DNA of 64,000 nt from Barnesiella viscericola DSM 18177 (GCF_000512915.1 NZ_CP007034.1:1364001-1428000); one strand, 5' to 3'. Counted from the first letter of the stretch, positions 1 through 9,214 are shown. Notes: generated by a model from the letters alone, not told the origin. Translations and numbers: made by a program.

Positions 1-1
1 C

Positions 2-436
2 GATTTCACCACCGACCTCCACTCGATGGGTCAATGGATTCAAGAGGGCGAGCGCATCATCTTCGAGACCGTGCTCTCGGTAGCCCAGATGCAACACACT
101 GTCACGATTCCTTCGGACCAGGAGAACCTCGACGGACTCAACTACCTGGCCGGCAAACGTGTGGACGAGGTGAACAAGATGGCCGAACTCGGTACGCAAA
201 TCGCCCACGTAGACGGCGGTGTGCCCAACCTCAAAATCGTGGTTCCCGAACTCAACGAAACCTATCTGGGCCAGCTCATCTACTTCTTCGAGAAGGCCTG
301 CGGTATCAGCGGTTACATCTTGGGTGTGAACCCCTTCAACCAACCGGGCGTAGAGGCTTACAAACGCAACATGTTTGCCCTGCTCAACAAACCCGGATAC
401 GAGGAGGAGAGCAAGGCTATCCAAGCCCGTCTTTGA
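2..436 (+). CDS. pgi: Glucose-6-phosphate isomerase, C-terminal part (cut by window start)
   Basis: Interconverts glucose 6-phosphate and fructose 6-phosphate in cytosolic glycolysis and gluconeogenesis. The reading frame is open from base 2 and begins inside the gene; only the last 144 or so residues are present. The fragment opens with [12 protein letters not shown], a stretch typical of the isomerase family, and later has the C-terminal [12 protein letters not shown] motif with its conserved Gln-Pro-Gly-Val and Lys. It ends at a TGA just before a strong hairpin terminator shared with the convergent GH31 gene. The first ATG at base 26 is internal, not the start. Identification is firm; the missing N-terminus lies outside the window. 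Confidence 0.95.
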   Translation, partial: DFTTDLHSMGQWIQEGERIIFETVLSVAQMQHTVTIPSDQENLDGLNYLAGKRVDEVNKMAELGTQIAHVDGGVPNLKIVVPELNETYLGQLIYFFEKACGISGYILGVNPFNQPGVEAYKRNMFALLNKPGYEEESKAIQARL

Positions 437-455
437 TACAACGTATCGTAACAAT

Positions 456-497
456 AAGAAAGAAGCCTGCCGGTTTTCCGGCAGGCTTCTTTCTTAT
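456..497. terminator. Bidirectional hairpin terminator between pgi and GH31 gene
   Basis: An almost perfect inverted repeat (AAGAAAGAAGCCTGCCGG and its complement around a 4-base loop) with A-rich and T-rich flanks. It can end both the plus-strand pgi transcript and the minus-strand GH31 transcript. Confidence 0.85.
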
Positions 498-513
498 TGA
501 CATCACCATTCCC

Positions 514-2820
514 TTACTGAACGGTAACTACCAGTTTCCTGTCACATGCAGTTCTCGGTATCGAAACAATCACCTTCTTACCTGCGGCATCATATTCATA
601 GTCGGTAGCGGTACCGTTAAGCGTCACCTTTGAAGGAGCCTTCTCCCGGGCCAAAAGTTCCAGCCGATAAGCCCGAGCCTGAGGCATACCGTCGAACGCC
701 CCGGTGCGAGGATAGATGGTGCAGACCGTTTTCCCTTTCTCACTCCTTTGGGTAATCCGGGTAAAAGTACAAGCCGTATCATAATCGACACTGTTGCCGG
801 CATCTTCGTAGAAGTTAAATTCGCCCGATTTCCCCGGTGCAAATTGCAGGATAAGGGTTTCGGGGCGCTCCTTCAAGTGCATGATGCGCGGATAGAGCGG
901 CACGATAGCCCCCTCGCGATAGTAATAGGGAATCTGTTCTCGGGTAAAGGAGCGAGTCACCACCCGGTTGCCATCGAGCAGCTCGCCGGTCATCACCTCA
1001 TACCACGTGCCCTTGGGCAACCATATCGTTTTTTCACTCACATTCGTACCCTTGTCCGATGTGGTAATGGGTGCCGCCAAAATATCATTGCCAAACATAT
1101 ACTGCCCTTCATAGCGATAGGCCTCATCGGCCTCGGGATAGTCGTAATACATGGGACGGCATATACTTATACCCGTATCATAGGCCCAACGAGCCATCGT
1201 ATAGATATAGGGAACGAGGGCATATCGCAAATAGATGGCATCGCGCATCTGTTCGAAATTCTCATATTTCCAGATGCGACGTTCGATGTGACTCGACGAG
1301 GTCGCATGCGTGCGCAAGACAGGCGAAAACACCCCATACTGAATCCAGCGCAAATACAATTCGGCATCGTTGTCACCATTTTGCATATGCCCGCCGATGT
1401 CGTGGCTCCAATAACCATACCCCACATTCGAAGCGGTTGCCGTAAAGTAAGGCTGGAAGGCCAGTGATGCAAAGTTGGCATAGGTATCGCCCGAGAAGCC
1501 GATAGGATAACGGTGATTACCCAGCCCGCCCCATCGGTGGAAGATGAAGGGACGACTTTTGCCCTGCTGCTTCTTGTCATTGAAAAAGACGTGGTTCAAC
1601 CAAAAGGTATTACCCAGATTGGGTTCGTTCCGTGCAATTTTCCACTGCTGCCAGTCGAGCCACCAAAAGTCTACCCCTATCTCTTCATGAGGTCTCAGAA
1701 TATGTTGGAAGAAGGCTTCATAAAAATCCCGGTTCTCAATATTCCAGCGGATAGTCCCATCGGCGGTCGAGAGACTGTCGGCCGTAATATCGGAGTATCG
1801 CTTGGACAAGTCGGCATACAACTCGTCGTAATGATCCTCCTTGGGATATACTCCATCGGCCGGGTGCAGATTGAGCGTTGTGCTCAAATGCTGGGCATGC
1901 AACCAGGCGATAAAGCCCTCGGGATCGGGGAAAAGTTCCCGGTTCCAGCTCCAGCCGGTCCACTTGGTATTATTCGTTTCCCCGGTCTTTCCGTTGCGAT
2001 GCCAATCCATATCGATGACCAGAATGTCCATAGGAATGTTGCGCGAGCGTATCTCATGCACAATATCGCGCATGTCCTGCTCGGTATAACGTTGATACTT
2101 GGAATACCAGTATCCAAATACATCAAGCGGCGGCAAAGGCATCTTCCCGGCTACCCGGGTAAAATCGCCCAAAGCCTTTTTATAGTCATGACCATAACCC
2201 AGGAAATAGAGGTCCAGCCCGTCAGGGTCCCGACGCTGGGCCACCCAATCCATACCCCCTTCGGGATCTTTCTCAAACATCAGGCTCAAACTGCCGTCCT
2301 TGCGCGGTTCCCGCTCGTCGATAACGGTCCAACCCGACCGCGAAAGCAATCCGTTTTCGAGCCAGTCACGCACATCGCCGTTGGCCTGGTCGAGCGTGCG
2401 GGTAGTACCTTTCAAATTATAGGGGTCGGACTTACCGGGATACCATACCTCTTCAATCCCGTTTACATCAAGAGCAATCTGCAAATTGGGATTGGCAGGA
2501 TCGTTACTCAATGGGTTGGAGCCCACCCGGTAGCGTAGCCGCAACTTGTCGGTCGTGATATAGAGATAGCCGTCGCGCTCCTGCCGGGTAAAATGCGGCA
2601 CCGGCAAATCGCGGTTGACTACCACAAACGAAGCCCGATCCTCAAAGAGTTGTTTACTACTGTACTCGATTCGTATCATCTCGGGAGTCAACACCGTAAA
2701 ACGCATGTTTCCCGACCGCACGACAGCCTTCTCGTTTGCCACCGGATTATATTGGGACCATGCCATACACGTGTACAAGAACCCCACCACAATAAATAAG
2801 AGATTTCTTTTGTAATTCAT
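514..2820 (-). CDS. Glycoside hydrolase family 31, exported alpha-glucosidase/alpha-xylosidase type
   Basis: Likely hydrolyses alpha-linked glucosides or xylosides in the periplasm or at the cell surface. Residues 1-22 form a signal peptide ending near AWSQ. An N-terminal beta-sandwich (about 25-230) precedes the (beta/alpha)8 barrel (about 235-590) and C-terminal beta domains. In the barrel, VIDMDWHRNG (about 268-277) lines the active site; WWLDWQQW carries the probable nucleophile Asp389; FSGDTY carries the probable acid/base Asp445. These assignments rest on GH31 family knowledge. The 768-residue length suits the family. The start is an ATG with the signal peptide directly behind it. Substrate specificity cannot be read from sequence; no SusC/D pair is adjacent. 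Confidence 0.9.
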   Translation of the reverse strand: MNYKRNLLFIVVGFLYTCMAWSQYNPVANEKAVVRSGNMRFTVLTPEMIRIEYSSKQLFEDRASFVVVNRDLPVPHFTRQERDGYLYITTDKLRLRYRVGSNPLSNDPANPNLQIALDVNGIEEVWYPGKSDPYNLKGTTRTLDQANGDVRDWLENGLLSRSGWTVIDEREPRKDGSLSLMFEKDPEGGMDWVAQRRDPDGLDLYFLGYGHDYKKALGDFTRVAGKMPLPPLDVFGYWYSKYQRYTEQDMRDIVHEIRSRNIPMDILVIDMDWHRNGKTGETNNTKWTGWSWNRELFPDPEGFIAWLHAQHLSTTLNLHPADGVYPKEDHYDELYADLSKRYSDITADSLSTADGTIRWNIENRDFYEAFFQHILRPHEEIGVDFWWLDWQQWKIARNEPNLGNTFWLNHVFFNDKKQQGKSRPFIFHRWGGLGNHRYPIGFSGDTYANFASLAFQPYFTATASNVGYGYWSHDIGGHMQNGDNDAELYLRWIQYGVFSPVLRTHATSSSHIERRIWKYENFEQMRDAIYLRYALVPYIYTMARWAYDTGISICRPMYYDYPEADEAYRYEGQYMFGNDILAAPITTSDKGTNVSEKTIWLPKGTWYEVMTGELLDGNRVVTRSFTREQIPYYYREGAIVPLYPRIMHLKERPETLILQFAPGKSGEFNFYEDAGNSVDYDTACTFTRITQRSEKGKTVCTIYPRTGAFDGMPQARAYRLELLAREKAPSKVTLNGTATDYEYDAAGKKVIVSIPRTACDRKLVVTVQ

Positions 2821-2874
2821 GATCTATAAAATTAAGGTTATTATCCACATTATCCAGCATTTGGAATGCAATTC

Positions 2875-2912
2875 AAAAAAAGGGAGAGAAGATATCTTCT
2901 TTCCCCTTTTAC
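2875..2912 (-). terminator. Hairpin terminator downstream of the lipoprotein gene
   Basis: On the minus strand, AAAAGGGGAAAGAAGAT pairs imperfectly with ATCTTCTCTCCCTTTT and is followed by a run of T. It separates the lipoprotein gene from the GH31 gene on the same strand. Confidence 0.65.
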
Positions 2913-2982
2913 ATATCAGATAAAATCCGCATTTCAACAATACAGACGATGAGTTCACCGACAAACACGGACGAAAGCTCGA

Positions 2983-3774
2983 TCACTCGGCCTCATACTC
3001 CGAAGCATCGCCCATCGTATCATCGTCTTCGAGCGCCTGCGAATCGGTAAGGATAGCCTTCACATAGGTAGGTTTCTCGTTGAACAGCACAATAGCCGAC
3101 TGGTGCCCGTCGGGGGTAATGAACTCGACTTGGGCTACGGTACCCAACACCTCGGTCGTGTCGCGCCCGGCATATTGCGCCAATGCGGCGTATGACTTGA
3201 TGTAATCCTCCACGCTCACGGCCACAAACTGGTCGTAGGCCGTCTTGGCAGCTTCATACTTGCGAATATAGGAGAAATCACGGTCCTTGTCAAATTTCAC
3301 ATAGGCCTCGTGGTCTTTGGGCAACCGCTCCATGGCCTGCTTGTAACCCTCGATTTGCGAGGCATAATTGCGGTCGTTGCCATGGGCTTGCTTGGCCTCG
3401 TTATACTTGCGGGCATAGTCGGCCCGACGGGCAAACTGGCTGTTCTCATCGAGTTTGTAATTGTGCTCGGCCACCTCCATGTCATACTTCAACTGCTGCT
3501 CGGTAGAGACATATGCGTCGATAGCCTCCTGACGACCGGCCCGCATGCTGTCGGCGATGGTCACCTCGTGGAGCACTTCGGCCTGAATCGAGTCGACCTG
3601 GTCGGCAGTCAACCCCTCGTCGGCCGTGAGGACCCACGTCCCAGCCTTCAACTCCGATTTCACATATTCTTTAAACGCACCGGCATAATCGCCATCGGCA
3701 ACTCCACCTCCGCAACCGCTCAATGCAACCAAAAGTGCACCAACCGGAATCCATTTCCATAATACTCGCTTCAT
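2983..3774 (-). CDS. Hypothetical lipoprotein, helical
   Basis: Function not recognised. The product (263 aa) begins with a lipoprotein signal: a basic start, hydrophobic stretch and lipobox ALSGCGGG, so Cys about 20 would be lipidated. The mature part is charged and probably alpha-helical, rich in Lys, Glu, Tyr and Ala, with phrases such as EAIDAYVSTEQQLKYDMEVAEHNY suggesting coiled coil. The C-terminus is acidic. The frame could extend three codons upstream to a TTG, but the ATG at 3774 sits immediately before the signal peptide and is preferred. It appears monocistronic with its own terminator. It is probably an inner-leaflet outer-membrane or periplasmic protein. Confidence 0.75.
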   Translation of the reverse strand: MKRVLWKWIPVGALLVALSGCGGGVADGDYAGAFKEYVKSELKAGTWVLTADEGLTADQVDSIQAEVLHEVTIADSMRAGRQEAIDAYVSTEQQLKYDMEVAEHNYKLDENSQFARRADYARKYNEAKQAHGNDRNYASQIEGYKQAMERLPKDHEAYVKFDKDRDFSYIRKYEAAKTAYDQFVAVSVEDYIKSYAALAQYAGRDTTEVLGTVAQVEFITPDGHQSAIVLFNEKPTYVKAILTDSQALEDDDTMGDASEYEAE

Positions 3775-3855
3775 ATTCGACAATAATTTTTCACAAAAAT
3801 AATAAATGCACTTTGATAATCAAAAGATAAATCGCGGCTTTCGATACAAATTGCC

Positions 3856-3885
3856 TTGTAAATTGTGGCAAAAACTCTACTTTTG
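3856..3885 (+). promoter_or_regulatory. Bacteroidetes-type promoter for the HAD phosphatase-aroB pair
   Basis: TACTTTTG at 3878-3885 matches the TAnnTTTG -7 box, with a TTG -33 element about 19 bp upstream and the ATG 30 bp downstream. Confidence 0.6.
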
Positions 3886-3914
3886 TAAGAAAAAACAAGT
3901 CACACGATATAAAT

Positions 3915-4655
3915 ATGCAGGAAAAGGAAGCTATCAAAAATTACCTGACTACCCATCACGCTGCTTGCATCACGCCCAAAGCGGCCCTCATCGATATGGA
4001 CGGGGTTCTCTACGACTCGATGAAAAACCATGTCGAGGCCTGGTACCGCACACTTACCCCGCTGGGCATACACTGCTCACGCGACGAGTTCTACCTGTAC
4101 GAAGGGCGTACCGGCAGCAGCACCATCAGATACCTGTTTGAAAAGCAATTCGGCCGGCAACTCACCGACGAGGAGTGTGCCGAAATCTATAAAACCAAGG
4201 TCGAGCATTTCCATCAACTGCCCCCCATCGCCCCCATGCCCGGAGCCGACCGCATGCTGCAACGGCTCGTGGCCAACGGCATACGCCCCGTGCTGGTCAC
4301 CGGATCGGGACAGAGTTCGCTGATCGACCGCCTCGACCACGACTATCCCGGCGTGTTCGAGCCAGCCTACCGGGTAACGGCCTACGACGTGAAAATCGGC
4401 AAGCCCAACCCCGAGCCTTACCTCATGGGGCTCACCAAAGCCGGAGTCAATGCCCACGAAGCCTTCGTCATCGAGAATGCCCCGTTGGGTGTCACCGCAG
4501 GAGCCGCCGCCCAGGTATTCACCGTAGCCGTCGACACGGGACCCATTCCGGCCCAAGCCCTGCTCGACGCGGGGGCCGACCTGGTCTATCCCACCATGCC
4601 CGACTTTGCCGAGCACATCGACCACCTCATCGAATTGTTCAAACAGACCCGATAA
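3915..4655 (+). CDS. HAD-superfamily phosphatase/phosphatase-like mutase
   Basis: A cytosolic haloacid-dehalogenase hydrolase of the beta-phosphoglucomutase/phosphoglycolate phosphatase branch (246 aa). Motif I is IDMDGVLYDS, whose first Asp is the expected nucleophile and second Asp the acid/base. A helical cap follows (about 35-100), then motif II VTGSG, motif III around KIGKPNPEPY (Lys), and motif IV VIENAPLGV, where the usual Asp-Asp or Glu-Asp pair reads Glu-Asn. The substrate is unknown. It lies 21 bp upstream of aroB in the same direction behind a clear promoter, so the two are probably co-transcribed, though no shikimate role is evident. Confidence 0.85.
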   Translation: MQEKEAIKNYLTTHHAACITPKAALIDMDGVLYDSMKNHVEAWYRTLTPLGIHCSRDEFYLYEGRTGSSTIRYLFEKQFGRQLTDEECAEIYKTKVEHFHQLPPIAPMPGADRMLQRLVANGIRPVLVTGSGQSSLIDRLDHDYPGVFEPAYRVTAYDVKIGKPNPEPYLMGLTKAGVNAHEAFVIENAPLGVTAGAAAQVFTVAVDTGPIPAQALLDAGADLVYPTMPDFAEHIDHLIELFKQTR

Positions 4656-4676
4656 CCCATTAACCCCCACACTCGT

Positions 4677-5732
4677 ATGGAGCCGCAAAAAATCCTGTTT
4701 ACCGCCACTCCCGGCAAAACCCTTGGCGAAATTATCGACAGCCTCGCCCACGACAACCTGTTTATCCTCTGCGACACTCATACGCAAGCAATGTCGCTGC
4801 CGCTGCTGTCGGGCGAACTCCCCATAACCCACGTCATCTCCATCGAGGCTGGCGACACTCACAAAACGTTGGAGGCACTTGCCCACGTGTGGGACGAACT
4901 GAGCCGACACGGTGCCAGCCGCAAGTCATTGCTCGTGAATCTGGGCGGAGGCATGGTGACCGATTTGGGTGGATTTGCCGCCGCCTGCTTCAAACGGGGC
5001 ATTCGGTTTGTCAATCTGCCTACTACGCTGCTCGGGGCAGTCGACGCTGCCGTAGGTGGGAAAACCGGAATCAACTTCAACGGACTGAAAAACGAAATCG
5101 GGGCATTCCGACCGGCCGATGCCGTCATCATCTCCACCCGCTTCTTTACTACCCTGCCCCACGAAGAGCTGCTCTCGGGCTATGCCGAGATGCTGAAACA
5201 TGCCCTCATCGACAGCGCCGACAGCTATCGGGCCCTGCTCGACTTCGATCTCTCGACACCCGACTGGGAACGGCTGCTCCAACTGCTCGAAGAGTCGGTA
5301 CAAGTCAAGCAACGCATCGTGGCCCAAGACCCTTGCGAGAAAGGCATACGCAAAGCCCTCAACCTGGGTCATACCGTAGGCCACGCTTTCGAAAGTCTGT
5401 CGCACCGTCGGGGGAAACCCATACCTCACGGCTATGCCGTAGCCTGGGGACTTGTGTGCGAACTGCTGCTCTCGCACCACTACCTGCAATTCCCCAGCGA
5501 TACCATCACTCAACTGGCCGACTACATCTATCGCCACTACGGAGCCTATCCCATCACCTGCAAAGACTACGAAACCCTGTATGAACTGATGACCCACGAC
5601 AAGAAAAACGAATCCGGGCACATCAATTTCACCCTCTTGCAGGCTATCGGTCAGCCGGTCATCGACCAACATGCCGACAAGGAAGAGATATTCGTAGCCT
5701 TCGACCTCTATCGCGACCTGTTCAAGTTGTAA
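4677..5732 (+). CDS. aroB: 3-dehydroquinate synthase
   Basis: Converts DAHP to 3-dehydroquinate, the second step of the shikimate pathway; cytosolic, NAD- and Zn/Co-dependent. The glycine-rich NLGGGMVTDLGG (about 88-99) binds NAD. PTTLLGAVDAAVGGKTGIN is the family signature. Metal ligands are expected at Glu in the GYAEMLKHAL segment and at the His residues of LGHTVGHAFE. The 351-residue length is normal. It follows the HAD gene by 21 bp. The next feature downstream is tRNA-Pro with its own promoter. Confidence 0.95.
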   Translation: MEPQKILFTATPGKTLGEIIDSLAHDNLFILCDTHTQAMSLPLLSGELPITHVISIEAGDTHKTLEALAHVWDELSRHGASRKSLLVNLGGGMVTDLGGFAAACFKRGIRFVNLPTTLLGAVDAAVGGKTGINFNGLKNEIGAFRPADAVIISTRFFTTLPHEELLSGYAEMLKHALIDSADSYRALLDFDLSTPDWERLLQLLEESVQVKQRIVAQDPCEKGIRKALNLGHTVGHAFESLSHRRGKPIPHGYAVAWGLVCELLLSHHYLQFPSDTITQLADYIYRHYGAYPITCKDYETLYELMTHDKKNESGHINFTLLQAIGQPVIDQHADKEEIFVAFDLYRDLFKL

Positions 5733-5802
5733 AATTTATCGATTCACTTGCAGGTACTTAGCCCGAAAAATCAAAAAACTCGCAAAAAAAGTCTCTAAAA
5801 AT

Positions 5803-5833
5803 TTTGTCATCATAAAAAATAGACCTACTTTTG
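5803..5833 (+). promoter_or_regulatory. Promoter of tRNA-Pro
   Basis: TTTG at 5803-5806 and TACTTTTG at 5826-5833 are spaced by 19 bp, and the mature tRNA starts 15 bp further on. Confidence 0.75.
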
Positions 5834-5847
5834 CATCACCAAATCAG

Positions 5848-5924
5848 CGGGGTGTAGCTCAGCCCGGTTTAGAGTACGCGTCTGGGGGGCGTGTGGTCGC
5901 AAGTTCGAATCTTGTCACCCCGAC
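5848..5924 (+). tRNA. tRNA-Pro (anticodon GGG)
   Basis: A cloverleaf can be drawn: acceptor CGGGGTG pairs with CACCCCG, the D-arm contains the AGCTCAG motif, the anticodon loop is CTGGGGG with GGG at 34-36, and the T-arm contains GTTCGAATC. CCA is not encoded. It reads CCC and CCU codons. A Rho-independent terminator follows immediately. Confidence 0.93.
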
Positions 5925-5933
5925 TGAAACAAA

Positions 5934-5966
5934 ACTCGATAATCGATGATTATCGAGTTTTTTCTT
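5934..5966 (+). terminator. Terminator of tRNA-Pro
   Basis: ACTCGATAATC and GATTATCGAGT form an 11-bp stem with a 3-base loop, followed by a long T tract. Confidence 0.9.
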
Positions 5967-6002
5967 TTTTTATCCTCTTCCCCGTTGAATCTCCCTTTAA
6001 AC

Positions 6003-6039
6003 GACTGTCGCCACAGAAGTATCCTTCTTCTGTGGCGAC
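6003..6039 (-). terminator. Hairpin terminator of the MFS gene
   Basis: GTCGCCACAGAAG and CTTCTGTGGCGAC form a 13-bp perfect stem just after the minus-strand stop codon. The T tract is weak. Confidence 0.6.
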
Positions 6040-6066
6040 GATCCAATCATTATGATTCAAACCGTA

Positions 6067-7299
6067 TCATTTCGTTCGGCGCACTATCCGCACCATCGGC
6101 AGCAACCGGCCTTTGAAACTGTGCCACAGACTGGCATGGGTTTGCGACAGGGCCAGCAGGGTAAAGCCCAACGAACAGAGCGAACATACCAGAAAAAGCA
6201 ATCCGGTAGTGGAGAGGATATTGCCCAACCCGACCAACGGGGATACAACCCCTCCAAAAGCAAACCCAGCGGCACCAAACAGCGCCGAAGCCGTGCCCGA
6301 ATTGGCTCGCTCGCAATCCATGGCCAGGGTCGTACTGGCGGTAAAGGTGAGCCCCAGGGCAAAAAGCAGCAGGAAGAGGAGGGCTTCATATACGACAAAC
6401 GAACAACCGAGACTCAACGCTACAAACTCGATGAGCGACAGCAAGGTCATGCCGGCACTACCCACAAACATGGCGTGCTCGGGATTGCTGAACTTGACCG
6501 ACAGTCCGGCTGCCAACCCGATAGCCAGGGCGTTGATTCCGAAGAAGAGGCTGAACCCGAAGGCCGAAAAGCCATAGTGCTGCTGCATGATGAAGGGCGA
6601 CGACGAGATATTGGTGAAGAGTACGCCCATGGCGAACCCCATCTGCAAGACGTAGTAGACGTACCGGCGATTGTGCAACACAACGCCGAATCCGGCCAAC
6701 ATACTTTTCAAGCTACCTCGTTTGCGACGCTCGACCGGCAACGACTCCCTGAAACGAAGATTGCCCAACAGGAGCAGTACCCCGATGCCCAGCAGTACGA
6801 CGAAGATACCTTTCCAGCCAATCGAGTCGGTGAGGAATCCACCCAGGACGGACGAGGCTACGGGAGCTACTCCGTTGATGGCTCCGATGATGGCCATGGC
6901 TTTGGCCAACTCACGACCGGTAAACAGGTCGGTAGCAATGGAGCGCGACACGACAATTCCACCGGCGCCGGCCACACCCTGTATCAATCGGAAGAATATA
7001 AAGCTCTCAATCGTACTAGAAAAGATACAGCAGACGGTCGAGACGATGAAGAGCAACATGGCGGCCAGCAACGGTGACCGACGTCCGTACCGGTCGCTCA
7101 ACGGGCCGAAAAAGAGTTGACCCAGAGCCAGTCCGATCATGCTCGAAGTGAGTCCCAGTTGGACCATCGACGCCTGGGTGTCGAAATAACCGACCATCGA
7201 CGGCAGACTGGGCAGATACATATCGGTGACAAACGGTCCGAAGGCCGTCAATGCCCCTAACAGAATAAATAAAAACAGTGCTGAATTTTTACCTTTCAT
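6067..7299 (-). CDS. Bcr/CflA-family multidrug efflux MFS transporter
   Basis: An inner-membrane drug:proton antiporter (410 aa). About 12 hydrophobic helices can be drawn. The start region has the Bcr/CflA pattern GPFVTDMYLPSLP (helix 1), and the loop between helices 2 and 3 has the MFS motif GPLSDRYGRR. Helix 5 contains a Gly-rich antiporter-like run (GAINGVAPVASSVLGG). It stands alone between tRNA-Pro and a divergent outer-membrane protein gene, with its own terminator. The substrate is unknown; relatives export bicyclomycin, chloramphenicol, sulfonamides or dipeptides. Confidence 0.9.
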   Translation of the reverse strand: MKGKNSALFLFILLGALTAFGPFVTDMYLPSLPSMVGYFDTQASMVQLGLTSSMIGLALGQLFFGPLSDRYGRRSPLLAAMLLFIVSTVCCIFSSTIESFIFFRLIQGVAGAGGIVVSRSIATDLFTGRELAKAMAIIGAINGVAPVASSVLGGFLTDSIGWKGIFVVLLGIGVLLLLGNLRFRESLPVERRKRGSLKSMLAGFGVVLHNRRYVYYVLQMGFAMGVLFTNISSSPFIMQQHYGFSAFGFSLFFGINALAIGLAAGLSVKFSNPEHAMFVGSAGMTLLSLIEFVALSLGCSFVVYEALLFLLLFALGLTFTASTTLAMDCERANSGTASALFGAAGFAFGGVVSPLVGLGNILSTTGLLFLVCSLCSLGFTLLALSQTHASLWHSFKGRLLPMVRIVRRTK

Positions 7300-7513
7300 T
7301 ACCTTTCTCTTAAAAACCGTGACAAAATTACCAAGAATGTAGCTACATGTCGCCTCTTACCAATGAGTTATTAACCTTTTTTTTCAAAGCCTCCTTTCCC
7401 CGAATTTTTCGGTCAAAACCTGTCGGCAGGGACAACCGAAAAAAATTTTTTTTATTTAACCCTATTCCACGTAAAAAAGATTTTATGACTTTCACATTCC
7501 CAGAAAGATACCG

Positions 7514-7521
7514 TATATTTG
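7514..7521 (+). promoter_or_regulatory. -7 box that fixes the start of the small barrel protein
   Basis: TATATTTG matches TAnnTTTG and overlaps the upstream ATG at 7519, so that ATG cannot be in the transcript. The ATG at 7540 is therefore the real start. Confidence 0.65.
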
Positions 7522-7539
7522 TCTCACAAATTTTGGAAA

Positions 7540-8034
7540 ATGAAAAGAATAATAGGACTTATCGTATTAGCCGTATTGCTCTGCATCAACGGGGCCCAAG
7601 CCCAATCACACAACACCAAGAGCCTGGGTGTATCGACCGGCTATCTGTTCGATAGCGAGAACGTTCATGCCGGCATCTTCATACATCTGCCCGTCTCCAA
7701 ACATTGGCGGGTAGCCCCCTCGATCAACTATGCCTTTTCGAATCACGACCGCTACGAGCTCGACATCAATGGCGACGTGCACTACCTCGTCCCCTTTGCA
7801 GGCCGCTTCTCGTTCTATCCGCTGGCGGGTATCGCCTTTCAAAGTTGGCGGGGCAATGCCTTGCAAAACGACAAGGAACTCTCCAACACCGTCAACAAAT
7901 TCGGTATCAATGCCGGAGCTGGATTCGAGATGAATCTCTCGCGCCGGCTCGACCTACACATCGAGGGCAAGTATATCTTTATCGACAAGTTCCACCAGGC
8001 CAACCTCTCCATCGGGTTGGGATACAAATTCTGA
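7540..8034 (+). CDS. Small outer-membrane beta-barrel protein
   Basis: A 164-residue exported protein with a signal peptide ending at GAQAQ (about residue 22). The mature part alternates polar and aromatic residues in short strands (for example RVAPSINYAF, FSFYPLAGIAF, RLDLHIEGKYIF) and ends in IGLGYKF, a terminal Phe typical of barrel strands recognised by the BAM machinery. The size suggests an OmpW/OmpX-like or PF13568-type eight-stranded barrel. The function is unknown. The glycosyltransferase ATG is 7 bp after the stop, so they may be co-transcribed. Confidence 0.8.
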   Translation: MKRIIGLIVLAVLLCINGAQAQSHNTKSLGVSTGYLFDSENVHAGIFIHLPVSKHWRVAPSINYAFSNHDRYELDINGDVHYLVPFAGRFSFYPLAGIAFQSWRGNALQNDKELSNTVNKFGINAGAGFEMNLSRRLDLHIEGKYIFIDKFHQANLSIGLGYKF

Positions 8035-8041
8035 CCGTACC

Positions 8042-9187
8042 ATGCCCCAGTCTGCTCCCCGCCTGCGCATTCATGTGGTATCGCTGCAAGTACCCTTTCC
8101 GCCCGACTACGGAGGAGTAATCGACATTTACTACAAGCTCAAAGCCTTCCGGGCAGCCGGCTACGAGGTCTATCTGCACACCTACCAGTACGACCGGCAA
8201 CGGGCACCGCAACTCGACGCCGTGGCCGACCGGGTCTATTACTATCCGCGCAACCGCTCGTTCACTCGCCAGCTCTCGGTCGAGCCCTACATCGTGGCCA
8301 GCCGACAGTCCTCGCAACTGCTCACCGACCTGCTGACCGACGACGCGCCTATCCTCTTCGAGGGGATACACTGCTGCGCCTTCCTGGCCGATTCCCGGCT
8401 GACAGGACGCTGCAAACTGGTGCGCATGCACAACATCGAGCATGAATATTACGCCCAACTGGCCCGCCAGGCAACAGGTTGGCGACGGCTCTACTACCGG
8501 CTCGAAGCTGTCCGGCTGAAACAATATGAACACATACTGACAAATGCCGATGCCATCTTGGCCATTACCGAGAGCGACCGGTGCTACTTCGCTTCGAAAT
8601 ACCCGCAGGTCGCCACACTGTGGCTCCCCGCCTTCCAGGCGCACAACACAGTAGCCCCCCTCACCAGTCGCGAAGAGTATATCCTCTACCATGGCAATCT
8701 GTCGGTCGAGGAGAATATCGAGGCAGCCGACTACCTGCTGCAACAGGTGGTACCGAATACACCCGGGGTGTCGTGGATATTTGCCGGAAAGAATCCCGCC
8801 CCGCGGCTGACCCAGCGCATTGCCGCCACACCCGGTGCCCGGCTCGTACCCAACCCCTCGGACGACGAGATGGAACGGCTCATACAACAGGCGGCTGCCA
8901 ACGTGCTGGTCACCTTCCAGCCCACCGGGTTGAAACTGAAACTGCTTCATGCCCTCTACACAGGCGGCCACTGCATTGTCAACAGCAAAATGCTCGTGGG
9001 CACGGGACTCGAACGGGCCTGCATCGTGGCCGATACCCCGCAAGCCCTGATCCATGCGGTAAAAGAAGTGCTCACTACCCCCTTCGACTCGGCCGAGCGG
9101 ACCCGGCGGGTCAAGCTGCTCGAGCGGTATGATCCTCGACGGAACATCGGATTAATCACCCGTTATCTCACAGAAAAAACGCTCTGA
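8042..9187 (+). CDS. Glycosyltransferase, GT-B fold (GT4-like)
   Basis: Probably transfers a sugar from a nucleotide donor in cell-envelope polysaccharide or glycoprotein synthesis; the donor and acceptor are unknown. The N-terminal Rossmann half begins LRIHVVSLQVPFPPDYGG, where the Gly pair near the N-terminus is typical of GT4 enzymes. A MHNIEHEYY motif lies near residue 130. The C-terminal half starts at YILYHGNLSVEENIEA and ends with the donor-site segment TGLKLKLLHALYTGG, which lacks the textbook E-x7-E motif. The length is 381 aa. No other sugar genes are adjacent. Its stop codon lies inside the opposite-strand sigma-factor terminator. Confidence 0.8.
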   Translation: MPQSAPRLRIHVVSLQVPFPPDYGGVIDIYYKLKAFRAAGYEVYLHTYQYDRQRAPQLDAVADRVYYYPRNRSFTRQLSVEPYIVASRQSSQLLTDLLTDDAPILFEGIHCCAFLADSRLTGRCKLVRMHNIEHEYYAQLARQATGWRRLYYRLEAVRLKQYEHILTNADAILAITESDRCYFASKYPQVATLWLPAFQAHNTVAPLTSREEYILYHGNLSVEENIEAADYLLQQVVPNTPGVSWIFAGKNPAPRLTQRIAATPGARLVPNPSDDEMERLIQQAAANVLVTFQPTGLKLKLLHALYTGGHCIVNSKMLVGTGLERACIVADTPQALIHAVKEVLTTPFDSAERTRRVKLLERYDPRRNIGLITRYLTEKTL

Positions 9188-9214
9188 CTACCCGGGGAAA
9201 GGAAGTCGGAGCGT
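9172..9214 (-). terminator. Terminator of the sigma factor gene, overlapping the end of the glycosyltransferase
   Basis: On the minus strand, AACGCTCCGACT pairs with AGTCAGAGCGTT (one G-T pair) and is followed by six T. The T tract and half the stem lie inside the last codons of the plus-strand glycosyltransferase gene. Confidence 0.75.
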
